A stretch of DNA of 64,000 nucleotides from Hygrocybe punicea (GCA_963556145.1 OY744461.1:2976001-3040000); one strand, 5' to 3'. Positions 23,388 through 34,370 are shown, numbered from the stretch's first letter. The notes: generated by a model from the letters alone, not told the origin. Program-made: numbers and translations.

Positions 23388-26300
23388 TGTAGAGAGGGCA
23401 GCCTTTGTAGGTGTGGAATCTCAGTGTTTTTGCAAGTCTTGTTGGTGGGGTAAAAACCCAAGAATCTCTTCTTATTTTCAACTATGGACATAAGCCACTA
23501 TATAAGTACTATATAGTATCTATAACGAGAAACAAGGGGGAGAACTGGGAGAGGTGATTGGAAAGTGAGAAGAGTGAATTGAATGAATGTAGAATGAAGG
23601 AAAATGAGGGAATACATGCCCACAGAGATACCAGTCTCTACATCTCCAGGGAACTATAATAATGACTGCCCTCAGTCATAAACATGAAGATGATGATGAA
23701 ATAAAAGAAAAGGGTGGGAACGAGAGTGGGAGGGTAAAATACTTAAATATAAAACTAAACAAAACCTCAATAGTCATCCAAGACATAAATCTCCAGCATC
23801 TCCAATCGATGGGCCAGCTTAGCCACTGTCTGCTCGATAGCATGCAAGGTAATTGGGGTTTTATTGTTGGCAGCAAGGAACTGGGTAGACACAGGTTCAG
23901 GTGTTGAGGGTGCTGAGAGTGAAGCTACTCTAAAGAAACCTGTGAGAACCTGTGGAAGGTGATCGGGGGGTATCAGAGTTGAAGGTGTCAGGTGCGGGGG
24001 CGGTGTAGGAATGGCTGGGAATGACAATGGGGACGTGGACAAGGGTGTGGGGATGTGGACATGGACATAGGGATGTGGACGAGGGTGCAGGGACGTGGAC
24101 AAGGGTGCGGGGATGTGGATGTAGGCGTAGGGACTTGATTGTGGGTGCGTGGGGTTGGGGAACAGGTTTGGGGGGCTGGTGGATGTGGGTTCGTGGTCAT
24201 AGGGCAGTGGGGGTCCAAGGTCATTGTGCGGGATTGGGAACAACGACGGGTGCATTGACGGGAGTATCGGGGCTTGGATGTGGGTGGAGGGATTTGATTG
24301 CCAGTGTGTCGGGTCGGGGAACAGGTTTGGGTGGCCGGTGGGCGTGGGTTTGTGGTTGTGGATAGTCGGGGGGGGGGCTTCATTTGAGCTCGCAAATGGA
24401 CTTGGGGGCGTTGTGGTGTTGGTCGAGGGTGTAGGTGGTCGAATGGGGGTGGACGAGGATGGGGATGGCTTGGGATTGGGGGTCGAGAGTGGGTGTTGAG
24501 GTGGGGTGACGTGGCGGCTCGCATGGGATGAAGAGGGATGGGGACAGACTTGTTTTGGACAGGAAGGGGCCATACAGAGGTGCGGGGGCATGAACGAGAG
24601 TGTGGGGGCCGGCATGCGCAGTAGTCGTTGGCCTCGGATGGTGGGATGTGGGGGTTGGCTGTTGGATAACATGGCACAGCATTGAGGGCTCGAATGCCAT
24701 GGGGACGGCTTGTACGGTGTCAAGACAGGCATTGTGTGGCCTTGGGAAGTGGTACAAAGCAGCGGGTGGTCCAACAAAGGTGTGAGCAGCCGGGGATGTC
24801 GAGTAGGCGGGGGTATGAGGCGGGTTGGCGTGGCATGGCATTGGGGACTCGATAACAGCAGCGGCAGCTGGTACGGACTCACGAGGGGTGCTGTGGGGTG
24901 CTGGGAAGCGGTGTGAAGCAGCGGGGTGTCTAACGATGGTGGGAGAGGCCGGGGATCTCAAATAGGTGGGTGTATGATGCTGAGTGATGTGGCACGTGTG
25001 TGGGACCTCGTTAACGGCAGGGACGGCTTGTGAGGGCTTGCAAAGGATGGTGTGGGGACTTGGGAGGTTGTACGAGGTGGCGGGTTGTCCAATGAAGGGA
25101 GGCGAGGCCAGGGACGTCGAATAGGCGGGTGCATGGGGCAGATTGACGTGGCATGCCAGTGGGGCCTCGAGAACAGCAGGGGCGGCTTGTGCGGACTCGC
25201 GAGGGGTGCTGTGGGATGCTGGGAGGTTGTACGAGGTGGCAGGTTGTCCAACAAACGAGCGAGGGGCCGGGGATGTCGAGTATGCATGGTCACGAGGCCG
25301 GGTGATGTGGAACATGTTTGGAGACTCGATAACGGCGGGGATGGTCTGTGTGGGCTCATGATGGACGGTGTAGGGCTCTTGTACGCGGTACGACGCATCG
25401 GGTGATCCAACAGAAGTGGTATAGGCCAGTGACATTGAATACATGGGGTCGCGAGGCTGGGTGACCTGGAACGCAGCCGGATCGCTATAAACGCACGGGA
25501 CCGAATCGTTTGGGACATTTGAGGTGCACGGGGGGCTGTGCGAATGTGTAGGGGACAGTCTGCGGGGTGGTACGAAGCCAGGGGACACGGGAGATGCGGC
25601 GTCGCGTTTCTGATGTTGTAGGGCCTGGGACTCAACGGACTGGGTCCACCATGGCGCCGACGTTGTGCGTGGGGGTGCTGGGGCATGTACAGTCACGTGC
25701 GACGCGGTCTGTGGGTGGTAGACACATGGTGATGCATTTGGTGGGCTGGCAACGCGTGCTGTGATTGGTGATGTGGCACGTTGGGGTGTCCAAACCAGGG
25801 CCGGATTTGCTCATTTGGGATGGCGAAGGCGAATGGGGACTTTTGGGACGTGGAACGAGGACATGGGACGTGGAACAGAGGGGGAACGGGTGCCCGAGCA
25901 TTGTCTGGCAGTACCGGAATGGGTTGGCAGCGGGTTCGACAAGTTTGGATATGCTTTTCCACGCGGGTACCTCTAAGACGACTAGTCAGCACATACTTTC
26001 GTCCACAGACACAAATTTCTTCACGATTCTTCCCTTTCTCAACTAATTCAACGTGTTCTTCTTGAACCCGACTTGTTTTGGGTGCTTGCACGACATTTTG
26101 GACATTTTGGGTGTTTTTGGGGGCATTGAGGGCTGTAGTTGGTTGGAAGATGAAGAGACGGAGGTGGACTATAAGGTAGAAGATGAATATATATGAAAAC
26201 AAGAGACTGAGACTGAGGAAAAGTGATAACAAGAGAATGTCGGGTGCGTCGGCATGTGACGATTCCGTGACTCTAAAATGCGCGAGAGGAAACAGCTGCC

Positions 26301-26761
26301 ATCAGAGAGGTGCAAGAAAGGTATAGATAAGCAAGTTGAGTATGGAGAACATCTTGGGGAAGCTGCAAAGCTATGAAGTGTCGACGTCGGGGCGCAGGTA
26401 GTCTTTTTGCTGCTGAAAAAGGGGATGTTGATGTCAAAAATGGCAAAAACAAGATAAAAAAAAGACAGTGAGAGAGATTTGACAATTCCTCACAGTGGGC
26501 TCCAGATGTAGAGAGGGCAGCCTTTGTAGGCACGGAATCTCAGTGTTTTTGCGAGTCTTGTCAATGGGGTAAAAACCCAAGAATCTCTTCTTGTTTGTAA
26601 CTATGGACATAAGCCACTATATAGGTACTATATAGTATCTATAACGAGAAACAAGGGGGAGAACTGGGAGAGGTGATTGGAAAGTGAGAAGAGTGAATTG
26701 AATGAATGTAGAATGAAGGAAAATGAGGGAATACGTGCCCACAGAGATACCAGTCTTTACA
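23388..26761 (-). mobile_element. Non-autonomous LTR retrotransposon (3374 bp)
   Basis: Two direct 255-bp LTRs (23388-23642 and 26507-26761) are nearly identical and both run tgtagaga...tctctaca, with perfect or near-perfect 8-bp inverted ends. The insertion is flanked by acgg on both sides. Read on the minus strand, a candidate primer-binding site tggagcccactgtgagg starts two bases after the 5' LTR (26504-26488), and the LTR has a TATA-like ctatatagtacttatata. No reverse transcriptase, RNase H, integrase or protease was found. The interior encodes a proline-rich ORF instead (separate entry). The polypurine tract is weak (ccctggaga). Confidence 0.88.
23767..26232 (-). pseudogene. Zinc-finger and proline-rich repeat protein carried by the LTR element (frame-broken)
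   Basis: Three overlapping minus-strand frames make one apparent gene: 26232-25693, 25696-24380 and 24882-23767. The first has a CxC..HxxTC motif (EICVCGRKYV...HIQTC). The second holds five tandem 53-residue units (residues 86-350, DNA 25441-24647) built on VGQPATSYNLP, STPRES, PAVxEsP, CH and PAYSTSP. The third is Pro/His-rich with PTHPQSSPY-like repeats and ends in a short amphipathic helix (AIEQTVAKLAHRLEMLEIY). Frames shift near 25750 and again upstream of 24395, close to a run of ten G at 24368-24377. I do not recognise the protein. A Gag-like role is possible but unsupported. Confidence 0.6.
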
Positions 26762-26804
26762 ACGGGACTATGGCAACACTATCCTTAAGCAGAGTTGATT
26801 AGTC

Positions 26805-29007
26805 GAGTTTAAAAAATAATTTTACTCAAGTCTAATAGACAAGAGCCATTTCCTCTGCATGCCCTCTCCAGATTGTCTCACTGTATCCCTCACTGCAGGT
26901 GTATCTGCACCTCCTATCTTGGGTAAGGCTTACAGCTGATTACATAATAGTTGTCGGAAATTGGAAGTCCAACTATGTAGAGCACCTCCAGACTGTGCAA
27001 GCAATATCTCAGTGAGTTCTCAGCAGAATTGCCCAGGATTTTTCACATGGCACTACTCTAGCAGGATCTAGGGCACGATAAAATTTCCGAAAAATCAACT
27101 GCTTTTTTTTTCGATTTTCTGGGGCAGACAGCAGACATCAGTGAGTTCTTACTCGTGATTGACCACTTCGACACTCATTTTGAGGTTCTCCACAGTGTCT
27201 ATATGTCGTAGCAGACGGCGCCACCTCATCAAAGCCACAAAATACCACTTCCAAACATGTTCAAAGGCTCGAGCACTGGACTACCCTTGGTGAGCGAATC
27301 CTTGTGATCAAGGCTCATTGATCCTACTAACACACTTTTTACAGTGTCACATACATGCAAAGGAGGGCCCATAATGTTTTGTAGGGGGATTGGATGTCCA
27401 TTTCTAACTTCACCGTCGTATGCACCGTCACTTTTACTGTATTACCTTACATTTGTCAAATAAACTAGATTTTTATTGTATATCAATGCATTTCAACTAT
27501 TTTGTGCTACTTCCATGAGATTCTGTGTGGTTATTCACAAGGAGAATGGCTTCAGTCATAAAATTGAAGCAAGGGCAGTATGTCAAGCATTTTCAGAATA
27601 CCTGGACACAAACACAAGAATATCAAGTATAGCAGAAGTATGAACATTTTCCCAACCAAATTGAATGTCTCCGATCTCTCTGATCCATCTGATCTTGCCA
27701 TTTATTGCGAGTTTCAGCTAGCGTTTCGTGATTTGTCTACCCACCATGCGCGTCACTTCTACGCTTGGGGATGCGAGCGGTTCGCTTCGAAATGCAGCAC
27801 ACTGTGGTAGTAGGTCACGTGACTCATGCCTTAGTCAGTAGCACTTCCCAATGTGGTAGATCAGCCTTATCCAGAGTCATCCATGTCATAGCATCGCCAT
27901 CCACCCCGAGCACCCTCTGAGTACCCCGAGGGTACCTCCGGTACCATTCCAGTGCAACATGCTAACAGTAGTATGAATGGAGTATAAACCAGAGAAGATG
28001 ACTTCTAAAACACTTACCTGGATCACCCCACTTGCCCGATGCCCCAGCCGCTTGCATGACATCCGATCCCCCTACAAAATGTTATGGGCCCTCCTTTGCA
28101 TGTATGCGACACTGTAAAAAGTATGTTAATAGGATTGATGAGCCTTGATCACAAGGATTCGCTCACCAAGGGTAGTCCGGCGCTCAAGCCTTTGAACGTG
28201 TTTGGAAGTGGTTTTTTGTGGCTTTGATGAGGTGGCACCCTCTGCTACGACATATAGACACTGTGGAGAACCTCAAAATGAGTGTCGAAGTGGTCAATCA
28301 CAAGTAAGAACTCACCGACATCTGCTGTCTGCCCTGGAAAATTGTAAAAAAAAAGCAGTTGATTTTTTGGAAATTTGATATCATCGTGCCCTATATCCTG
28401 CTAGAGTAATGCCATGTGAGAAATCCTGGGTGAATCTGCTGAGAACTCACTGAGATATTGCTTGCACAGTCTGGGGGTGCTCTACATAGTTGGACTTCCA
28501 ATTTCCAACAACTATTATGTAATCAGCTGTGATAATAGGAGTTGTCTCAGGATACCCTCCTCATCATCACAACATTGCCTCACCCAGGTTAGTATATCCT
28601 CTTCTCTTCCTATGCCCTTTATTCATAACTTTATCTCACCTCTGGCTTGGAGCCAGGAGAGAAAACAAGTCCATCAAAAAATGACATTTGTGGAGTACAA
28701 TTGGTGTTTGAAAACAAACATAGCTACTAGGGTGGGAAGGAGGGTGAACTCGAGAAAAATAAAAAAAATATTTGACTCTGGGTGAGATAAAGTTATGAAT
28801 AAAGAGCATAAGAAGAGAAGAGGATATGCTAACTAGGGTGAGGCAATGTCGTGGTGATGAGGAGGGTGTCCTGAGACAACTCCTATTATTAAGTCTCACC
28901 CAAGATAGGAGGTGCAGATACACCTGCGGTGAGGGATACGGCGAGACAATCTGGAGAGGGCATGCAAAGGAAATGGCTCTCATCGAGTAAATTTATTTTT
29001 TAAACTC
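26805..29007. mobile_element. 2.2-kb element with inverted arms of about 590 bp
   Basis: The arm 26805-27393 is the reverse complement of 28058-29007 once the nested MITE is removed. The outermost bases are gagtttaaaaaataa and, on the right, its complement ending at 29007. Shared internal blocks include catttgcat/tctggagagggcatgca, gtatctgcacctcctat and the segment around ccacctcatcaaagccac. The centre (27394-28057) has a 76-residue frame (27580-27810) of no known family. No clear target duplication was found. It begins only 2 bp after the DIRS right end. Confidence 0.8.
28533..28887. mobile_element. 355-bp MITE nested in the right arm of the inverted-repeat element
   Basis: The terminal inverted repeats (about 105 bp; 28533-28638 and 28782-28887) start taataggagttgtctcag. 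The host arm resumes on both sides (aatcagctgt before, cacccaagatagg after). The possible target duplication (tga/tta) is unconvincing. The core contains 61 bp (28641-28701) matching the DIRS right terminal repeat, including tctggcttggagccagga and catttgtggagtacaat. Confidence 0.8.
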
Positions 29008-29792
29008 AAAATAAATCATACAGTCACTTCATTTTATACATGTATAGCACTGGTTATTCAACAGTATTACATACAGATCTCAAGCCATTGCTGCTTGCCA
29101 TAATCGCCATTGGCATGTCCTGGATAAATAACTGGGGGTGTGGGGTATGGGCAACATGATGGATTGGATTGGCAGGCCTTATTGTCTCATTTTCAATGCA
29201 AAGGAGGCCTGGGGGTTTGCCTTAAGTAGGGGGTGGTTGAAAACTCCCAAGAGGGGGCATCTTGGATATTGGAGGGCACAACATGGAAACATAAGGCACT
29301 GCAACCCCCTGGCCTCTCACTTTCAACACAAACGAGGGGTGGGGTGTCTATTCAAGTTGGGCATTGTCAAAATCCCTGGGGGAGGGTGTGTCATGGATCT
29401 TGCCAAAGTGAGGGGGCGAGAATTGGGGCACCACATGGCAATGCAAGGCACTGGGACCTGTTGCCATTACCACTGCTGCTCTGGCATTGCTGTTGCTGTC
29501 ACTGCTGCTGCCACTGTTATGCTTGCTGCCCCTGCCGGCATCGCCATCGCCTGTCATGGACCCCTGGTGTTGTTCCTCATCCTTGCCCCTGGTCATCATC
29601 CTTCATTGTGATGATGTAGGTTTGGGTGTGGGGTGCATAGGTAATAACACTAGTAAAAAAATGAAAGAAATATTTACAGCTGATTTCATAGCTATGCAGC
29701 ATTTGAGAAAATTTTCATTGTGGCATAACTCTGCTGCCACCTAAGCTGAACTCTAATAGATAGCTGAGTTACAACTCACTTCAACAATCCCC
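29008..29792. other. No gene; GC-rich repeat debris upstream of the mariner gene
   Basis: A CTG/CCACTG triplet-rich stretch at about 29460-29560 resembles the interior of the hAT-1 family but no hAT ends flank it. Two loosely repeated blocks (gccttattgtctcattttcaa near 29177 and ggcctctcactttcaacacaaacgagg near 29310) suggest an old local duplication. Confidence 0.4.
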
Positions 29793-30266
29793 ATGCCACC
29801 TCACACCATCTCCAAAGATCTCAAGGCATGGATCCTGACCCTCTACTACTGTGACTACAAATTCAAGGAGATCTGTGATCTTCTTGAAGTGCACAAGTCA
29901 CTTGTTTACAAGACTCTTCAGTACCATCAGCTCTATGGCCTCCCATACAATCCTCATGCCCAACCAACTGTGTGTTGACACATTCCTACACCACTCGACA
30001 TTACCTTCATTCATTTACTTCTTTCTCATCACCACACACTATACCTTGATGATCTACAACTTGAACTCCAAGCCCAACACAACTTGTTTGTATCTCTCAC
30101 AACTATCATGTGCACCCTCTGCTGGCTCCACTTCTCAAATAAGCATGTATCTGTCCAAGCTCTTGAAAGGAACAATCTCCAATGGTGATCTTCATGAATC
30201 GGATTGGGGCTGAGGTTCTGGACCCTGCTATGTTGATGTTCACAGATGAGAGTGCCATGAACGATC

Positions 30267-32565
30267 TAGTGTTGCCGTAGTTCAGTTCCGAACCTAGCTG
30301 AACCTGGTTCAAACCCCGAACCGAACCCAGGGTTCAGTCTAAGTTCAGCCAAGTGCTGAACCGGACCACGGGTTCAGTTCCGGGTTTCGAGGCCTGCTGG
30401 AATTCCTGAACGGCTCCAAACCGCGTCCAAACCGTGAACGTGGATATTTTAAGGTATTTATTTCATTTGTTTTTTGTATTTCTTGACTTACTTTTTCATG
30501 TTATGTGACCATTGCACAAGGTGTCTTCACCAACAACAATGCAAGGCCCATGAACGCGACACAATGTCGCATTCATGAATACAGGTAAGTCTCGTAAATT
30601 TTCTTAACTTTACTAATATTACCTGCCACAGGCAACTTGACCGCAACCACATCGCGAGCACACCACCACACACAACATGGATCCCAATGCCAATGCCAAC
30701 GGATGCAGGACAGCCGCAACACCACCACCACCACCACCACCAGCAATGGCAACAGCAACAGCAACAACAATGACAGCAATGGCCAGCAGCAATGCCAGCC
30801 GGCAGCAGCTGCAATGCCAGCAGCAGCAGCTGTAGTGTTTTAAAGTCCAGTCCAGTCCGGTTTTTTGCCATTTTTAGACATTAACCGGAACCAGACTGGT
30901 TAACTCATCACACAATTTGTCAAAAACCTGAACTGGACCTATGAGGACCGGTTCATTTTTTGATTTTGGGTGGACCCAACCGGTCTTAACCGGTTCCAAC
31001 CAGGGAAAATCACACTGAGTGTCTAAATAGTTAAATCTTTCTTAATAATTACTAACTAATGGATTTGTGGGCGCGTTGGGCCATTGGCGACCCCGTTGGT
31101 GATGTTGGTGAGTCTCTCTGCACACCCACACACACTCTTCAACCTCGCAAAACCGGACATGCATCAATTGACGTGTCGCCGTGTGTATGCGAGGTGGACT
31201 GGGGTGTGGGCGTTGCGGCCCCATTGATGCCGGCATTGGTGGACCCGTTGCGTTGATGGCCCCCAGTGGTGGGGGTGTTGGTGTGTTGGTGGGGGCATTG
31301 CAGCCCCGTTGATGGCAGCGTTGGGGGTCCCATTGTGTTGATGGCGGTGTTTGCGTGTTGGTGGGGGCATTGTGGCCCCATTGATGGCAGCGTTGGTGGT
31401 CCCATTGATGGTGGCAGTGGTGGTCACGTCGGACACGTGGTCTGTTGGTGTGGGTCGTCGTGTTGGTCAGGAATTAGCATACAACAATAAAAGAAAAAAG
31501 AAAAAAAAACAACATACTTTTTCTGCAGTGGGAGTGGGCGCACCACCCCCCGCTGCCTTTTCTCGCTCCCTTGTGGCCGTCGCGGTCGTTTTGCTGCGGT
31601 CTTGGTCGATGTGGGAGGTAGGTACTCATTAGTGTTCTTGTTTGGCCAGCATTTGTGGCCAAACTTGTTGACATGGTCCATGCGCACGCCACATGGTCTA
31701 TATAAACCCAGCCTTACGCAGATCATCTCCCAATTTTATATGAAGTCGTTAGGCTGATAAACAAATATTACTTTGTACCTGACATTGACTGCCAAGTCCA
31801 GTTGCAACCGGTTAAAACTGGTTGCAACCCGGTCTTTAGTAATGTAAGTTAAGTTAACCGCAACTGGTTCTTTAATGAGAAAAAAGGATGAACCTCAACC
31901 ACGGTCTGGTTTTTTTCCGGTCTGGTCCGGTTAGGTCCTGGTTTTTTCCCGGTCCTATGGACTGGACCTTCAAACACTAAGCAGCCGTGGCAGCAACACC
32001 ACCCACGGAACAGCCGCAACATCACCACCACCACCACCACAAGTGGTGGCAATGGAAATGGAAACAGCTATGGCAACGGCAACCAGGCAATGACAACGGC
32101 AATGGCCAGCAGCAGCAGCAGCAGCAGCAACTGCAAGGGCAGCAGCAGCAACTGCAATGACAGCAGCAGCAGCGCCGGCAGCAACAGCATTGGCAGCAGC
32201 AGCAGTGGCAGTGGCAGCAGCAGCAGCAGCAACGCCGGCAATGCCAGGCAGGGACCACGGGACAAGACCCCCCATCCCTCCACATCCCTTGGGGACACCG
32301 GAGGGCTCCCCCGCACCCATCTACCTCGCGATATGCAGTGCCATATCTATTGATATGTGCCTGCCATTCACGAGGAGAACAGAGCTCATGGGAGCCCACC
32401 TCGGTCTGGGTTTCAGACTGCGCCTGAACCCAGACCGAACGCGGCAAGACGGTTCGATGCTGTCTGGGTCCAGGTTTGGCCATGCACCAAACCAGACCCA
32501 AAGTTCAGTTCGCAGTTCCACCAAAGAGGGTCAGAACCGGACTGAACTGAACTTCGGCAACACTA
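30267..32565. mobile_element. hAT-3: non-autonomous hAT element inside the mariner gene, itself holding hAT-4
   Basis: The ends are tagtgttgcc (30267) and ggcaacacta (32565). The 8-bp target duplication is gaacgatc (30259-30266) and gaatgatc (32566-32573), 7 of 8 identical. Without hAT-4 it is about 1.14 kb, close to hAT-1, and its right end read in reverse matches hAT-1's left end closely. The interior has CAC/CAG triplet runs (30720-30830 and 32000-32250). No transposase. Confidence 0.9.
30833..31979. mobile_element. hAT-4: non-autonomous hAT element nested in hAT-3
   Basis: The ends are tagtgttttaaagtccagtc (30833) and actggaccttcaaacacta (31979). The target duplication is agcagctg (30825-30832) and agcagccg (31980-31987), 7 of 8 identical. 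It is a different subfamily from hAT-1/3, with ccggtt subterminal iterations. It carries the gcagcgggg..tggtgcgccc motif in reverse (31557-31525) and a GTTG/GGTG-rich stretch (31080-31460). No transposase. Confidence 0.88.
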
Positions 32566-33070
32566 GAATGATCGGGCCCACAGCAGGTGATACGGTTGGT
32601 CATTGGTTGGGACTCAGTGTGTGCAATGACAGGCCTTCATGCATGGACAACAGTATTCCATCCTGCCAGTCCTCATGCTGGATGGGATCATCGCATATGA
32701 TCTCATTGAAGGCTCAGTGACTGGAGAGCGGTTTGTTCGCTTCCTTCATGAGATGGTCATACATCTGTTTCATTTTTCTACTACACAAATACTGATGCCT
32801 TTATCCAGATACCTCTCACCAATCCATACCCTGGGCCATGGAGTGTTCTAGTTCTCAATAACTGCAACATCCACCATGCAGAAGAGGTCAGAGAGCTTGT
32901 GGAGGTCAAAGCAGGTATGTCCTCCCTTTCTTGTGAAGTTGATACTCTAACATGTGTTCTAGGCTGCCAAATAATATATCTGCCCCCATACTCCCCTGAC
33001 TACAACCCATTGAACTTGCCTTCTCATCAATCAAGTCTTACCTCCATCATTTTGCCACTGTTTATCACTG

Positions 33071-33629
33071 ATTAGGGAATAGCATGGGTACAGGTAAACC
33101 TGCGGTTTTTGGGCCACGGGTTGATTGGGTATGGGTGTGGTGTCCAAATTAGGCAACCTGCATACAACCATGTACCCACACCGCAGGTTGACAGGTTTCA
33201 ACAGGTTTTCAAGTGACCCTTTCAGTAAGTTTTTATTTAACTATTCAACACTTGTTGACATGTTTTTTGACTTAGGAAATGTAACTACAGGTCATGAATG
33301 ACCACACCTACATCACCACCACCAATACAGCAAGAACAATGACAGAGAGTGAGGCTAGGAGGGTGGTGTGCCCACCTACCAGCACAGGTACATGCCCCAA
33401 ATCCTTCATCACCAACATTGGCTAACCCCCACTGCCTTCAAGTCCACATCTCGCAAACAACGTTGATGCATCAGTCAATGCGTCAATGCATGTTCGTGAG
33501 GTCTCCAGCATGGAAACAGAGCCCTTTCAGCATATCTTTCCCATGATACATGGGTCAGCCGAGATGGACAATTCCCACTGAGAGTGGGCCAATCTTGGCT
33601 GACTAAAATCTTTTCCCAGGGCAGATGGC
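33071..33629. mobile_element. Probable hAT-like terminal fragment
   Basis: tagggaatagcatgggtaca (33073) follows the truncated mariner frame and is succeeded by iterated ggtaaacctgcgg, acccacaccgcagg and caggttt motifs, the layout of a hAT subterminal region. It also contains gctaggagggtggtgtgccc (33354), a diverged copy of the motif shared by other hAT elements here. The other end was not found. Confidence 0.35.
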
Positions 33630-34370
33630 TTGGCCAAGGGGTCCATGTTCCGAGGGACATGGGTTGGCTGAAGCAGAGGGATATATTGGCTGGCCATGGA
33701 ACATGGGTTCGCCAACTGCCCTGGGTATTTTGGCTGGCCGTCGAACATCGATTGGCTGACCAGTCTGGGTATTTCGGTTGGCCATGGAGCATGGATTGGT
33801 TGACCAGTCTGGGTATTTTGGCTGGCCATGGAACATGGATTGGCCAACCAGTCTGGGTATTTCAGTTGGCCATGGAACATGGATTCATTGCCCATGACCA
33901 GCTCACATACTTGAAGGAGAAGGCAACCCATGTTCCATGATCAGCCAATATACCACAAGCTTTTGTCAATTGGTGTTCTATGGACAGCTGATATATCCCT
34001 AATATTGGCCAGCCTGTGTACCCACTGGCTTTGGCCAACCGATGTCCTATTGCCAGCTAATATACTAAAAGCTTCAGCCAACCCATGTTCCACAGCCAGC
34101 TGATATACCCAGACTGGTCAGCCAATCCATGTTCCATGGCTAACCAAAATACCCAGACCGGTCGGCCAACCCATGTTCCACAGCTAGCCAATATACCTAG
34201 ACTGGTCAGGTTGGCCAATGTTATAGATACATCAGCTGCCCATGGGGTTGGCCTACACTAGGACTACATTGGCTGGTCATGGGACATGAGTTAGCTGATC
34301 CTATCAGGTCTTTGGCTAGTTGTGGGCCATGGATTGGCTTGTGCCCAAGATATATTGGTCTGTCATGATA
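33630..34370. repeat. 44-bp minisatellite with internal orientation switches
   Basis: Units built on ggccatggaacatggattgg and gaccagtctgggtatt recur at 44-bp spacing (ggcc at 33735, 33779, 33823, 33867). From about 33920 to 34215 the units are reverse-complemented (acccagactggtcagccaat), and around 34240-34360 degenerate forward units return. The two arms can pair into a long hairpin. A minimal ttagggttaggg lies just beyond at 34384. Confidence 0.85.

Larger units (their letters stand above)
21739..26781. mobile_element. hAT-2: non-autonomous hAT element containing LTR-derived insertions
   Basis: The ends are tagtgttgct (21739) and ggcaacacta (26781), with the exact 8-bp target duplication tccttaag at 21731-21738 and 26782-26789. 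The left subterminal region matches hAT-3. The interior has the motif gcagcggggagtggtgc (22211) and CAG/GCA triplets (22320-22480). A complete LTR element (23388-26761) lies 20 bp from the right end; removing it and one copy of acgg restores a normal hAT terminus. A possible solo LTR (22681-23324) is also inside. Core length is about 1.7 kb. It has no transposase. Confidence 0.9.
16215..26802 (+). mobile_element. DIRS-type (tyrosine recombinase) retrotransposon with inverted terminal repeats, broken by two insertions
   Basis: The left end (ctaatcgactctgcttaag, 16215) and the right end (cttaag ending at 21738, then cagagttgattag 26790-26802) form an inverted repeat of roughly 100 bp. It includes tctggcttggagccagga and gagaaaacaagtccatca in both copies; the right copy is about 12 bp longer. 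Between them lie reverse transcriptase, RNase H and tyrosine recombinase segments in DIRS order. Insertion of hAT-1 (19746-20852) splits the recombinase gene, and hAT-2 (21739-26781) splits the right terminal repeat. Without insertions the element is about 4.4 kb. DIRS elements integrate by recombinase, and accordingly no target duplication is seen around this one. Confidence 0.8.
29793..33070 (+). pseudogene. Tc1/mariner-type transposase gene, split by hAT-3 and catalytically dead
   Basis: The 5' part (29793-30266) starts MPPHTISKDLKAWI and has a helix-turn-helix (CDLLEVHKSLVYKTLQYH), a TGA at 29976-29978, then the same frame continues (LDITFIHLLLS, ALERNNLQW). Another frame gives FMNRIGAEVLDPAMLMFTDES with the first catalytic Asp. 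After hAT-3 it resumes: FMHGQQYSILPVLMLDGIIAYD, GSVTGERFVRFLHEM, an intron ending near 32808, then IPLTNPYPGPWSVLVLNNCNIHHAEEV, an intron 32914-32961, and IIYLPPYSPDYNPLN. The second catalytic Asp (LDNCNIH in relatives) is Asn here, a G-to-A change. It is inactive. Terminal repeats were not resolved. Confidence 0.82.

Noticed and set aside
23988..24677. Separate gene in the third minus-strand frame (229 codons)
   Set aside because: It is a shadow of the proline-rich ORF of the LTR element; all three frames are Pro/His/Thr-rich there because of base composition.
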